A DNA stretch of 14,977 nucleotides from Oscillospiraceae bacterium (GCA_009776345.1 WRLS01000033.1:1-14977); one strand, 5' to 3'; positions 1 through 6,494 are shown, counted from the stretch's first letter. Notes: generated by a model from the letters alone, not told the origin. Numbers and translations: made by a program.

Positions 1-10
1 TGTCGTGCGG

Positions 11-113
11 GTGGGGGGGGGGCGGCCGGAGGGGGGGGGGGGTTGTCCCCCGTAACCCGCCACAAAAGACAACCCCCGGCACTTCGTGCCACCCCCTTCG
101 TGCGCGAAGGGGG
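11..113. repeat. Left-edge G-tracts and hairpin element (type E)
   Basis: Two long G runs (13-22 and 31-42) are followed by an inverted repeat (GGTTGTC at 41-47 against GACAACC at 68-74). Then come two hairpins: GGCAC-TTC-GTGCC at 78-90 and CCCCCTTCG-TGCG-CGAAGGGGG at 92-113. The order 'variable hairpin, then CCACCC-type hairpin' matches half of the B and D elements elsewhere in the window, so this may be a diverged or truncated relative. No coding sequence is supported in bases 1-261. The G runs may also contain homopolymer sequencing errors. Confidence 0.5.
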
Positions 114-129
114 CATTTTACGTAAAAAT

Positions 130-145
130 TGTTTCACGTGAAACA
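130..145. promoter_or_regulatory. parS site 1
   Basis: Perfect 16-bp parS palindrome TGTTTCACGTGAAACA, extended to a 24-bp perfect palindrome (126-149). It is the loading site for the chromosome-partition protein ParB (Spo0J). It lies downstream of the noc-type gene. Confidence 0.93.
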
Positions 146-151
146 ATTTAC

Positions 152-177
152 GGGCGGGCACGCGGGCCCGCCCCTAC
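152..177 (-). repeat. REP-like hairpin C1 (CTAC-ended)
   Basis: Inverted repeat GGGCGGG (152-158) / CCCGCCC (167-173) followed directly by CTAC (174-177). Read on the minus strand this is GTAG followed by a GC hairpin, the layout of REP sequences. One of nine C copies. Confidence 0.6.
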
Positions 178-203
178 ATCCCTGCAATAAATCCCCGCAA
201 AAA

Positions 204-219
204 TGTTTCACGTGAAACA
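204..219. promoter_or_regulatory. parS site 2
   Basis: Perfect 16-bp parS palindrome. It forms a tandem pair with site 3, 25 bp apart centre to centre, in the 3' flank of the noc-type gene. Confidence 0.93.
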
Positions 220-228
220 ACCTCAAAA

Positions 229-244
229 TGTTTCACGTGAAACA
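229..244. promoter_or_regulatory. parS site 3
   Basis: Perfect 16-bp parS palindrome, 17 bp beyond the stop codon of the noc-type gene and paired with site 2. Confidence 0.93.
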
Positions 245-261
245 ATTACAATTACCTGCGC

Positions 262-1083
262 TTACAATTTCCTGCGGTACGCCTGTTCCCTTGGGATTTT
301 TATAATGTATTCAATATACCTGTCCGTAACCTGCTGCTCGGAAAAAATATCAAGCCCCGCCCTATTCATCAAATCAACCGCTTTATTTATTGTGTTCTGG
401 AAAATGCGCACATCTTTTACAATCACAAGCTTTGTATGGCGGGCTTTTTTGGGCTGAAGCAGTTTTGCTATGTATTCTTCCGTCTGCTGAACGGTCAAGC
501 CGTTTTTATGGATATGGCTGATTGCTGTATCTAAGACCTTCTCATCGCCAATCGGCAAAAGCGCGCGCGCGTGCCTTTCCGTAAGCCCTGTATCAAGCAG
601 GCGGCGCTGTATTGAAATGGGGAATTTCAGCAGCCGCAGCTTATTCGCCACGGTAGACTGCGCTTTCCCGAGATGGCGCGCCGCTTCTGATTGCGTGAGG
701 CTGTTTTCCTCCATAAGCCGCGCAATCCCATATGCTTCTTCCAAGTACGACAAATCCTTGCGCTGGAGGTTTTCGAGCAGCGCGAAAACCGCGGATTCGC
801 GGTCGGAATAATCCACGATGATAGACGGGATGTACTGCTCGCCCAGCCTGCGGTAAGCAAGCGTGCGCCGCTCCCCCGCCACAAGCTCATAGCCGTCCTC
901 TGTTTCGCGGACAGAAATCGGCTGCAATAAACCGTTGGCGGAAATGCTGTCGGCAAGCTCTTGCAGGCTGTCCTCGTCAAAAACACAGCGGGGCTGGTTC
1001 GGGTTGCGCCGTATTTGCGCCAGGGGCAATAGCAGCACCTTGTTTACTTCTTTTGTCTTGCGCAAAAATGATGTGATCCCCAT
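262..1083 (-). CDS. noc: Noc-type ParB-family DNA-binding CTPase (nucleoid occlusion protein)
   Basis: A 273-residue ParB/Spo0J/Noc-family protein. Known role of Noc: it binds its own sites, spreads as a CTP-dependent clamp, and keeps the division septum off the nucleoid by bringing DNA to the membrane. Seen here: a short hydrophobic/basic N-terminus (MGITSFLRK) resembling the Noc membrane-targeting helix; CTP-pocket motifs GERR (70-73) and ENLQR (104-108); an HTH around 128-150; and TERHARAL (168-175). The four positions that separate Noc from ParB are Q142, K148, K153 and R170, all of the Noc type. The next downstream genes (left of the window) would be expected to be soj/parA and spo0J/parB. 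I chose the ATG at 1083 because AAAGGA lies 9 bases upstream. An upstream ATG at 1146 has no SD, and its extra residues are a translation of the parS palindrome (NVSRETI). A promoter and parS lie just upstream. The alternative is a second chromosomal ParB. Confidence 0.88.
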   Translation of the reverse strand: MGITSFLRKTKEVNKVLLLPLAQIRRNPNQPRCVFDEDSLQELADSISANGLLQPISVRETEDGYELVAGERRTLAYRRLGEQYIPSIIVDYSDRESAVFALLENLQRKDLSYLEEAYGIARLMEENSLTQSEAARHLGKAQSTVANKLRLLKFPISIQRRLLDTGLTERHARALLPIGDEKVLDTAISHIHKNGLTVQQTEEYIAKLLQPKKARHTKLVIVKDVRIFQNTINKAVDLMNRAGLDIFSEQQVTDRYIEYIIKIPREQAYRRKL

Positions 1084-1107
1084 AAATACAATTCCTTTGC
1101 GTAAAAT

Positions 1108-1123
1108 TGTTTCACGTGAAACA
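1108..1123. promoter_or_regulatory. parS site 4 in noc leader
   Basis: Perfect 16-bp parS palindrome, 25 bases upstream of the noc ATG and downstream of the predicted -10 element. ParB loading here could affect noc transcription (inference). Confidence 0.93.
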
Positions 1124-1136
1124 TTTTTATTCGTAG

Positions 1137-1145
1137 AGTATACCA
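1137..1145 (-). promoter_or_regulatory. Candidate extended -10 promoter for noc
   Basis: On the minus strand TGG-TATACT forms an extended -10 (hexamer at 1142-1137). No good -35 lies 17 bases upstream, which is usual for extended -10 promoters. Transcription would start near 1130, giving a leader of about 47 bases that contains parS site 4. Confidence 0.5.
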
Positions 1146-1198
1146 TATAACAAGAAATCGGACAGGCTTTTTCATCGCGCGAAAGCTTTTATTGCAAC

Positions 1199-1227
1199 AA
1201 AAAACGCCCGTTTACACAGGCGTTTTT
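1199..1227 (-). terminator. Rho-independent terminator at rsmG end
   Basis: The stem AAAAACGCC / GGCGTTTTTT has a 10-base loop containing the rsmG stop codon. On the minus strand the 3' arm ends in a T run. It separates rsmG from noc, in line with noc having its own promoter. The stem is symmetric enough to act in both directions. Confidence 0.65.
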
Positions 1228-1919
1228 GCGATATTTTTTGGTTTCCCGGGATATTTTGGCGGAGTTTGCGATATCTTTTTTATTTTTACGATTACGCGCT
1301 TGCTGTTATCCGGCAGGCTGTACTCATGCAGGCCTTCTAAAGCTGCGCCGAGCAGTGGGATTATCTTTTCGGACTGCGGCAATTCTTCATGTACCGCGGG
1401 GCCTTTCATCGCGAGGAAATAGCCGCCCGGCTTTACAAACGGCAGGCAGTATTCGCACAGTACCCGAAGCGGCGCGACTGCCCTGGCGCAGGCGTGGGAG
1501 TAGGCTTCGCGGTGATTGCTTTTATGCCCGAAATCTTCCGCGCGGCCGTGAAAAACCTCGAAGCCTTCCCCCATATCTAAGACCCTGCCCGCTTCGGTTA
1601 AAAAGGTTGTGCGTTTTTTTCGGCTGTCCAAAAGCGCAGCCGAGATTTCGGGGCGTGCGATTTTTACGGGGATACCGGGGAATCCCGCGCCGGAGCCGAT
1701 ATCAATGAGGCTGAGGTTTGCCTCCTCCGGGATGTGTTTGGTTAATATAACCGAGTCGAGGAAGTGCTTTATTATTACATCGTCTTTAGCGGTTATGGCG
1801 GTGAGGTTGAATTTCGCGTTCCACTCTGCAAGCAGCAGGAAATACCGCCCGAATTTTTCCGCCATAGACGGCGAAAGTGATATGCCATATGTTTTTGCGA
1901 GATTGGTTAGGTTTGTCAT
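1212..1919 (-). CDS. rsmG: 16S rRNA (guanine-N7)-methyltransferase RsmG (GidB)
   Basis: A 235-residue class I SAM-dependent methyltransferase that makes m7G527 (E. coli numbering) in 16S rRNA. Seen: the family start region with FNLTAI (37-42) and KHFLDS (51-56); the SAM-binding loop DIGSGAGFPGIP (73-84); LDSRKKRTTFL (97-107); and the catalytic-region motif CARAVAPL. Length is normal for the family. The ATG at 1919 has AAAGGA 8 bases upstream. Gene order mnmG-rsmG-noc is the standard Firmicute order, but here a 273-base gap with two parS sites and repeat elements separates mnmG from rsmG. The C-terminal tail overlaps the terminator hairpin. Loss of RsmG is known to give low-level streptomycin resistance in other bacteria. 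Confidence 0.96.
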   Translation of the reverse strand: MTNLTNLAKTYGISLSPSMAEKFGRYFLLLAEWNAKFNLTAITAKDDVIIKHFLDSVILTKHIPEEANLSLIDIGSGAGFPGIPVKIARPEISAALLDSRKKRTTFLTEAGRVLDMGEGFEVFHGRAEDFGHKSNHREAYSHACARAVAPLRVLCEYCLPFVKPGGYFLAMKGPAVHEELPQSEKIIPLLGAALEGLHEYSLPDNSKRVIVKIKKISQTPPKYPGKPKNIAKTPV

Positions 1920-1957
1920 GGGAACCGTCCTTTTTCTGTATCCTAAATTTGCTAAAT

Positions 1958-1973
1958 TGTTTCACGTGAAACA
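1958..1973. promoter_or_regulatory. parS site 5
   Basis: Perfect 16-bp parS palindrome, 38 bases upstream of the rsmG start codon. Confidence 0.93.
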
Positions 1974-1996
1974 TTTTGATTGCAACCGGGGAATTG

Positions 1997-2020
1997 CGGG
2001 CGGGATGACCCCGCCCCTAC
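1997..2020 (-). repeat. REP-like hairpin C2
   Basis: GC-rich hairpin (GCGGGCGGGATGACCCCGCC core) followed by CTAC at 2017-2020. It abuts the left half of an A element through GGCCTTCGGC. Confidence 0.55.
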
Positions 2021-2029
2021 GGCCTTCGG

Positions 2030-2062
2030 CAGGATTTAGGTTTTAGGATTTAGGTTTTAGGA
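2030..2062 (+). repeat. A element, left half only (A6)
   Basis: CAGG followed by AGG-heptads (AGGATTT and AGGTTTT alternating, four units). The matching inverted arm is absent; parS site 6 follows within 5 bases. This is the most regular heptad run in the window. Confidence 0.65.
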
Positions 2063-2066
2063 AAAA

Positions 2067-2082
2067 TGTTTCACGTGAAACA
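2067..2082. promoter_or_regulatory. parS site 6
   Basis: Perfect 16-bp parS palindrome between rsmG and mnmG, directly after a half A element. Confidence 0.93.
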
Positions 2083-2124
2083 ATTTGCGGCTGCGCGGTG
2101 AAATGTGAAATGCGCAAAAAGTAT

Positions 2125-2212
2125 CAAAACACCCGTCACAAAGCCGAATAAATTCGACTTTGTGCCACCCTCTTTAAAAAAGAGGGTACGTCCTACGGTT
2201 TTTTGCGCTTTT
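2125..2212 (+). repeat. B element, left half (B1), overlapping the 3' end of mnmG
   Basis: Starts with the B inverted end CAAAACACCCGTC. Next comes hairpin CACAAAG..CTTTGTG, then CCACCCTCTTTAAAAAAGAGGG, then the B core CGTCCTACGG. The right half is missing. The mnmG stop codon (CTA at 2193-2195) lies inside the core, and similarity to the B core appears to continue into the last mnmG codons. Confidence 0.7.
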
Positions 2213-4076
2213 CCAAATAAATCATCAGCACGGATATGTCGGACGGGGTGACGCCGGAGATTCTTGCGGCTTGGCCTAGGCTGGCGGGGCGGATTTTGCT
2301 TAGCTTTTCGCGGGCCTCTATGCGGATGTTCGCGATGCTGCTGTAATCGATATCCGGGGGGAGCTTTGCGGTTTCCAGGCGTTTTATCTTTTCCACTTGC
2401 TTTAGCTGCTTTTTGATATAGCCCGCGTATTTAACGCGGATTTCCGCCTGCTCTAAAACATCGGGGGGGAGATCGGGGCGGCTTGTATCGAATGGCGCGA
2501 GCAGGGCGTATGTGATCTGCGGGCGGCGCAGCAGGACAGAGAGCCTGGTGCCTTCGGTGATCGGCGAAGTGCCGTTTTGCTCCAGAAGGTCGCCTAGTTG
2601 TTTTGTCGGGGGGATGGTTGTTTTTTCGGCGCGCGCCTGTTCCTCGGCGCATTGAAATTGTTTCACGTGAAACAATTTCCACCGCTCGTCGGAGATTAGC
2701 CCGATTTCCCGCCCGATCGGCGTGAGCCTTTCGTCGGCGTTGTCCTGCCTTAGAAGCAGGCGGTATTCCGAGCGCGAGGTCATCATGCGGTAAGGCTCGT
2801 TTGTGCCTTTTGTGACAAGGTCGTCAATGAGCGTGCCGATGTATGAGCCGGAGCGTTCTAGGATTAGCGGCGCTTTCCCCAATATATTGTGGACAGCGTT
2901 TACCCCTGCTACCAGACCTTGTGCCGCGGCCTCCTCGTAACCGGAGGTGCCGTTAAACTGCCCCGCCCCGTACAGGCCCGGTATTTGCTTTGACTGCAGT
3001 GTCGGATCAAGGCTCATCGGGTCGATGCAGTCGTATTCGATCGCGTAGGCGCTGCGCATGATTTCTAGGTTTTCGAAGCCCTCAACCGTGCGGTAGAATT
3101 TTTGCTGTACATCCTCCGGGAGTGAGGACGAGAGGCCCTGCAGATACATCTCCTTTGTGTTTAGCCCCATTGGCTCGACGAAAATTTGGTGCCTGGTTTT
3201 ATCCGCGAAGCGCACGACCTTGTCCTCTATGCTCGGGCAGTAACGCGCCCCGACGCCTGTGATGCCGCCGCTGTAGAGCGGTGAGCGGTGAAGGTTTTCG
3301 CGGATTACTTCATGCGTTTTTTCGTTTGTGTAGGCAATGTGGCAGTCGGCGGTGTTGCGCAGCGGGCCGCGTGTTTCAAAGGAAAAGGGCGTGATATGCT
3401 CATCCCCCTGCTGTACGGTGAGCTTTGAAAAATCGATGCTGTCCTTGTGTACGCGCGCGGGGGTGCCGGTTTTGAAGCGGCGGATCGGAAGCCCCAGCGA
3501 GAGTAAATTTTCCGTTAGCTTTTTCGGCGCGATGATGCCGTCGGGGCCGCTGTCCGCGCTGTAGCTTCCGACGAAAATTTTTCCGCCCGGGTATGTCCCG
3601 GTGCAGATAATTACGGCCTTTGCCCGGTAAAACGCGCCTAGTGCTGTTACAACGCCGCAGACCGCGCCGCTTTGATCAAGGCGAAGCTCTGTGATTTCCG
3701 CCTGTTTTATGGACAAGCCGCGCGTGTTTTCCAAAACATTTTTCATGTAGCTGTGGTACTTCGCGCGGTCAACCTGCGCCCGCAGGCTGTGGACGGCGGG
3801 GCCTTTCCCGCGGTTGAGCATACGGCTTTGCAGAAAAACGCGGTCGGCGGCCTTGCCCATTTCGCCGCCCAGCGCGTCAATTTCGCGGACGAGGTGGCCT
3901 TTTGCCGTCCCGCCGATTGAAGGGTTGCAGGGCAGGTTTGCGATCGTGTCCAGCGACAGGCAAAAAAGCACGCAGGAAGCGCCGAGGCGCGCGCACGCCA
4001 GCGCGGCCTCTATGCCCGCGTGGCCCGCGCCGACGACGGCGATGTCGTATGGGTATGAGGTTTGGTGAAAAGACAT
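2193..4076 (-). CDS. mnmG: tRNA U34 carboxymethylaminomethyl-modification enzyme MnmG (GidA)
   Basis: A 627-residue FAD/NADH-dependent enzyme. With MnmE it installs the (carboxymethyl)aminomethyl group on wobble uridine 34 of several tRNAs. Seen: the N-terminal dinucleotide fold VVGAGHAGIEAA; signature 1 YCPSIEDKVVRF; signature 2 GQFNGTSGYEEAAAQG; SRSEYRLLLRQDNAD; and C-terminal ARISGVTPSDISVL. I chose the ATG at 4076, which has GGAG 6 bases upstream and gives the usual length. An in-frame start at 4118 would add 14 residues that run into the end of repeat B2. Unusual: a perfect parS site lies in the coding sequence and is read as FHVKQ (about residues 468-473), in a variable region. The stop codon lies within a half B repeat, so the final Lys-Lys-Pro may come from the repeat. 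Confidence 0.97.
   Translation of the reverse strand: MSFHQTSYPYDIAVVGAGHAGIEAALACARLGASCVLFCLSLDTIANLPCNPSIGGTAKGHLVREIDALGGEMGKAADRVFLQSRMLNRGKGPAVHSLRAQVDRAKYHSYMKNVLENTRGLSIKQAEITELRLDQSGAVCGVVTALGAFYRAKAVIICTGTYPGGKIFVGSYSADSGPDGIIAPKKLTENLLSLGLPIRRFKTGTPARVHKDSIDFSKLTVQQGDEHITPFSFETRGPLRNTADCHIAYTNEKTHEVIRENLHRSPLYSGGITGVGARYCPSIEDKVVRFADKTRHQIFVEPMGLNTKEMYLQGLSSSLPEDVQQKFYRTVEGFENLEIMRSAYAIEYDCIDPMSLDPTLQSKQIPGLYGAGQFNGTSGYEEAAAQGLVAGVNAVHNILGKAPLILERSGSYIGTLIDDLVTKGTNEPYRMMTSRSEYRLLLRQDNADERLTPIGREIGLISDERWKLFHVKQFQCAEEQARAEKTTIPPTKQLGDLLEQNGTSPITEGTRLSVLLRRPQITYALLAPFDTSRPDLPPDVLEQAEIRVKYAGYIKKQLKQVEKIKRLETAKLPPDIDYSSIANIRIEAREKLSKIRPASLGQAARISGVTPSDISVLMIYLEKRKKP
2659..2674. promoter_or_regulatory. 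parS site 7, inside mnmG coding sequence
   Basis: Perfect 16-bp parS palindrome embedded in mnmG and translated in frame as part of a charged, variable segment. The palindrome extends beyond the 16 bases (AAATTG..CAATTT). Confidence 0.93.
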
Positions 4077-4100
4077 TTGATTCTCCGGTTGGGTTTTTAG

Positions 4101-4277
4101 CAAAACACCCGTCTTCAAAGCGTAACCGCTTTGAAGCCACCCTCTTTAAAAAAGAGGGTGCGTCCTACGGTTGGTTTGCGTTTTTTATGTGAAAGAATAA
4201 ATCTTGTTGTAGCTTTACCCTCTTTTTAAAGAGGGTGGCACCGTGATGACTTGTTCATCGCGGTGACGGGTGTTTTG
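4101..4277 (+). repeat. B element, full length (B2)
   Basis: A 177-bp element bounded by CAAAACACCCGTC and GACGGGTGTTTTG. Internal order: hairpin TTCAAAGCG/CGCTTTGAA, hairpin ACCCTCTTT/AAAGAGGGT, a unique core (CGTCCTACGG to AATAAATCTTG), a second ACCCTC/GAGGGT hairpin, then hairpin CACCGTGATGA/TCATCGCGGTG. It carries no reading frame of its own. It lies between mnmE and mnmG and looks like a non-autonomous mobile element (MITE-like, inference). Confidence 0.75.
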
Positions 4278-4320
4278 CCTTCGGCAGGATTGAGGGTTTA
4301 GGATTGAGGTTTTAGGAAGG

Positions 4321-4340
4321 GGCGGGGTTCCATCCCCGCC
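4321..4340 (+). repeat. GC hairpin C3
   Basis: GGCGGGG / CCCCGCC hairpin with a TTCCAT loop. It lies in inverted orientation relative to C4 and lacks the tetranucleotide, giving a paired arrangement like a BIME. Confidence 0.45.
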
Positions 4341-4366
4341 CATGGAATATTCGATTCACCTTTGAC

Positions 4367-4392
4367 GGTCGGGCATGGAAGCCCGACCCTAC
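4367..4392 (-). repeat. REP-like hairpin C4
   Basis: GGTCGGGC / GCCCGACC hairpin with an ATGGAA loop, followed by CTAC (4389-4392). Compared with C9 (GGGCGGGC stem, same loop) both arms changed together. Confidence 0.6.
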
Positions 4393-4431
4393 ACAAAAAA
4401 ACCTAAAACCTAAATTCCTGTGCGCAGCACG

Positions 4432-5802
4432 CTATTTTCCAACGCAGAACTTTGCGAAGAGGGCGTCTACGACCACGGTGGGGACGGCATCGCCGGTGAG
4501 TGCGAGAAGCTCTGCGAGGGCTTCGTCTAAATCGATGCCGATTATGTCGAGCGTCATGCCGGAGCTGAGCGCCGCAAGCGCGCTTTGCAGGGCGGAGAGC
4601 GCGGCGGCAAGCGCGCCGCGCTGGCGCTGTGTTGTGACGATTGCGCCGGATAAGTCGATTTTCGATACGCCCGCGGCATCGGTGATTTCTTTTTCGAGCG
4701 CTTCGAGGCCGAAGCCTGTTTGTGCTGAAATTTTTACGGCGCGCGCGAAATTTTTGTTTATTATGTCTAATTCGAGTTTTTCGGGCAGGTCGGTTTTGTT
4801 TATGGCGGCGATGGCTGTTTTATTTTTCAGCAAGGCGAGTAGGCCTAAATCGGCCGCGGTTAGTTTTTCGGAGCCGTCGAAAACCGCGAGGACAAGGTCG
4901 GCGCGTTCTAAAGCTGTTTTTGCGCGGTCTACGCCGATTTTTTCTACCGCGTTTTCGGTTTCGCGGATGCCCGCCGTATCGCACAGCCGCAGGGTGAAAC
5001 CGCCGATATGCACGGTGTCCTCCACGATATCGCGGGTTGTGCCGGGAATGTCGGTCACGATGCTTTTTTCGCGGCGGGAAAGCAAATTCATCAGCGTGGA
5101 CTTGCCTGTATTCGGTTTGCCGACAATTGCCGTGCTTATGCCGTGCCGCAAAACCGACCCGCTGTCGTAGGTGGAAACTAGCTTTTGCAGCTTTGCCGAA
5201 GCTTCGCTGAGTGATGTTTCAAGAGATTTTAAATCAACGGGGATTAGATCTTCCTCCGGGTAATCCGCCCACGCGCCCAAATGCGCGGAGAGATCGACAA
5301 GTAAATTTGTGAGCCGCCGGATTTCCTTCGAGAGTGCGCCGTCCCGCAGGCTCATGCCGGCTTTTAGCGCGGCGTCGCCCTCCGCGCTTATTATGCCCAT
5401 CACGGCTTCTGCCTGCATGAGGTCGAGCTTGCCGTTTAGAAACGCGCGTTTTGTGAACTCCCCGGGTTGTGCGGGCGCTGCGCCGTTTTCAAGGCAGAGG
5501 CGCAGGACGCGCTGTAAAAGCCAGACGCCGCCGTGGCAGGATAATTCGACGGTATCCTCCCCGGTGTAGCTTTTTGGGGCGTGATAGACAAAGGCAATGG
5601 CTTCGTCAATATCATCGTTTTTATCGAAGATTCTGCCGGGGCAGCCGCTGTAGCCGGGGATGGCATTTAATTTTTTGCCGCCGTATGGGCGAAAAAGCCG
5701 TGACGCGATTGCCAGCGCTTCAGTGCCGGATATACGGATAATCCCGATGCCGCCTGTGCCTATAGGGGTGGAGATTGCGGCGATTGTGGTTTCGTGATGC
5801 AC
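4432..5802 (-). CDS. mnmE: tRNA U34 modification GTPase MnmE (TrmE)
   Basis: A 456-residue three-domain GTPase that partners MnmG in tRNA wobble-uridine modification. Seen: the N-terminal folate-binding domain starting ETTIAAISTPIGTGGIGIIR; G1 GKPNTGKST (228-236); G2 TTRD (255-258); G3 DTAG (275-278); G4 NKTD (335-338); and the C-terminal FCVGK with the catalytic Cys453. Length is normal. The start codon is GTG at 5802, sharing one base with the ilvN stop (TAGTG). A G-rich SD lies about 8 bases upstream, which suggests translational coupling to ilvN. In most Firmicutes the upstream neighbours are jag and yidC, so the ilvN neighbour is unusual. Confidence 0.97.
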   Translation of the reverse strand: MHHETTIAAISTPIGTGGIGIIRISGTEALAIASRLFRPYGGKKLNAIPGYSGCPGRIFDKNDDIDEAIAFVYHAPKSYTGEDTVELSCHGGVWLLQRVLRLCLENGAAPAQPGEFTKRAFLNGKLDLMQAEAVMGIISAEGDAALKAGMSLRDGALSKEIRRLTNLLVDLSAHLGAWADYPEEDLIPVDLKSLETSLSEASAKLQKLVSTYDSGSVLRHGISTAIVGKPNTGKSTLMNLLSRREKSIVTDIPGTTRDIVEDTVHIGGFTLRLCDTAGIRETENAVEKIGVDRAKTALERADLVLAVFDGSEKLTAADLGLLALLKNKTAIAAINKTDLPEKLELDIINKNFARAVKISAQTGFGLEALEKEITDAAGVSKIDLSGAIVTTQRQRGALAAALSALQSALAALSSGMTLDIIGIDLDEALAELLALTGDAVPTVVVDALFAKFCVGK

Positions 5803-6281
5803 TAGATTTCCCCCCGCGAAAGCGCCACCATGCCTGTGCGCGCCATCTCCAAAATCGTGTACGGCTCCAGCATGGAGACCAGTAAATCCACGCGCTCGGG
5901 ACGGTCGCAGATTTCGACAGTAAGCGCGGCGGGCGATAAATCGACGATGCTGCTTTTCATAATCGCGGCGATGTCGATGATTTCACTGCGGATTTTCGGG
6001 TCGGCCTTGACCTTTATAAGGGCAAGCTCCCTGCGCGTGGAATTGTCGGAGTCGAGCTGTTTTACCTTGATTACGTCAATTTGCTTGTTTAGCTGCTTGC
6101 ACATTTGCTCCGCTGACCATTCGTCGCCCTCCAGCACGATTGTCATGCGGGAAATAGACGCGTCCTCGGTTTCGCCGACAGCAAGGCTTTTGATATTAAA
6201 CCCGCGCCGCGCAAAAAGCCCCGCGATACGGGACAGCACGCCCGCGCGGTTTTCGACCAGTGCTGAGATGATGTTTTTCAC
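5802..6281 (-). CDS. ilvN: Acetohydroxyacid synthase small (regulatory) subunit
   Basis: A 159-residue regulatory subunit of acetohydroxyacid (acetolactate) synthase, the first common step of branched-chain amino acid synthesis. Seen: an N-terminal ACT domain (about 3-77) with the family pattern ENRAGVLSRIAGLFARRGFN (9-28), where valine normally binds for feedback inhibition, and a C-terminal domain (about 84-155) ending MARTGMVALSRG. The start is GTG at 6281, preceded by an excellent SD (AGGAGG, 7 bases). The stop overlaps the mnmE start by one base. The partner gene ilvB lies upstream on the same strand but is separated by 414 bases of repeats, so co-transcription is uncertain. ilvH is an equivalent name. 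Confidence 0.95.
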   Translation of the reverse strand: MKNIISALVENRAGVLSRIAGLFARRGFNIKSLAVGETEDASISRMTIVLEGDEWSAEQMCKQLNKQIDVIKVKQLDSDNSTRRELALIKVKADPKIRSEIIDIAAIMKSSIVDLSPAALTVEICDRPERVDLLVSMLEPYTILEMARTGMVALSRGEI

Positions 6282-6338
6282 TATAATACCTCCTGGTAGA
6301 GATTAGGGGGGAGAAGGGATGAGTTTTGCGCCTATTTA

Positions 6339-6385
6339 AACCACCCCGTCCGGCTACGCCGTCCACCCCTCCAAGGAGGGGAATT
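6339..6385 (+). repeat. D element, left half (D1)
   Basis: AACCACCCCGTC, then a small hairpin (CGGC-TAC-GCCG), then TCCACCCCTCC-AA-GGAGGGGA. Its mirror half is found at 13064-13108 in D2. It begins the 414-base repeat-filled gap between ilvN and ilvB. Confidence 0.6.
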
Positions 6386-6401
6386 ACGGGACGCCGGGTT
6401 T

Positions 6402-6487
6402 CAGGTTTCAGGAAAATAAGGTTTTAGGTGGAAAACAACAAACTCCGCGTCCTTCCTAAATCCTGAAACCTTAAACCTAAATTCCTG
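6402..6487. repeat. A element (A4)
   Basis: Left arm CAGGTTTCAGG..GGTTTTAGG (6402-6428) and right arm CCTTCCTAAATCCTGAAACC to ATTCCTG (6451-6487) form a long imperfect hairpin. It ends in GCCGAAGGC next to B3. Confidence 0.65.
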
Positions 6488-6494
6488 CCGAAGG

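Larger units (their letters stand above)
4285..4420. repeat. A element (A5) with two C hairpins in its loop
   Basis: Left arm of AGG-heptads at 4285-4320, right arm (CCTAAAACCTAAATTCCTG) at 4402-4420. The usual short loop is replaced by two GC hairpins: C3 (4321-4340, no CTAC) and C4 (4367-4392, with CTAC). The right arm ends 11 bases from the mnmE stop codon. With B2 it fills the 355-base gap between mnmE and mnmG, in which I see nothing else. Confidence 0.65.

Noticed and set aside
13..42. G-quadruplex in the left-edge G tracts
   Set aside because: Long G runs could fold, but there are only two and they may hold homopolymer read errors; no gene context supports a role.
1084..1146. Longer N-terminus for the Noc-type protein from ATG 1146
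   Set aside because: The extra residues translate the parS palindrome (NVSRETI), there is no SD at 1146, and a predicted -10 overlaps it.
1241..1254. Possible Noc binding site GTTTCCCGGGATAT
   Set aside because: Two mismatches to ATTTCCCGGGAAAT and it lies in rsmG coding sequence; one imperfect match in 15 kb is expected by chance.
4077..4118. Longer N-terminus for MnmG from 4118
   Set aside because: It reads into repeat B2 and lacks an SD, whereas ATG 4076 has GGAG at good spacing and gives the normal family start.
4236..4262. T-box-like sequence (AGGGTGGCACCGTG) in B2 and again in B4
   Set aside because: It nearly matches the T-box antiterminator bulge but arises from adjoining B hairpins. 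In B3 the CACCG part is replaced by another pairing sequence, there is no specifier stem or downstream terminator, and in B2 it is on the strand opposite to the genes.
4478..5170. 230-residue plus-strand frame
   Set aside because: It is a Ser/Arg-rich antisense shadow of mnmE, whose own motifs are complete.
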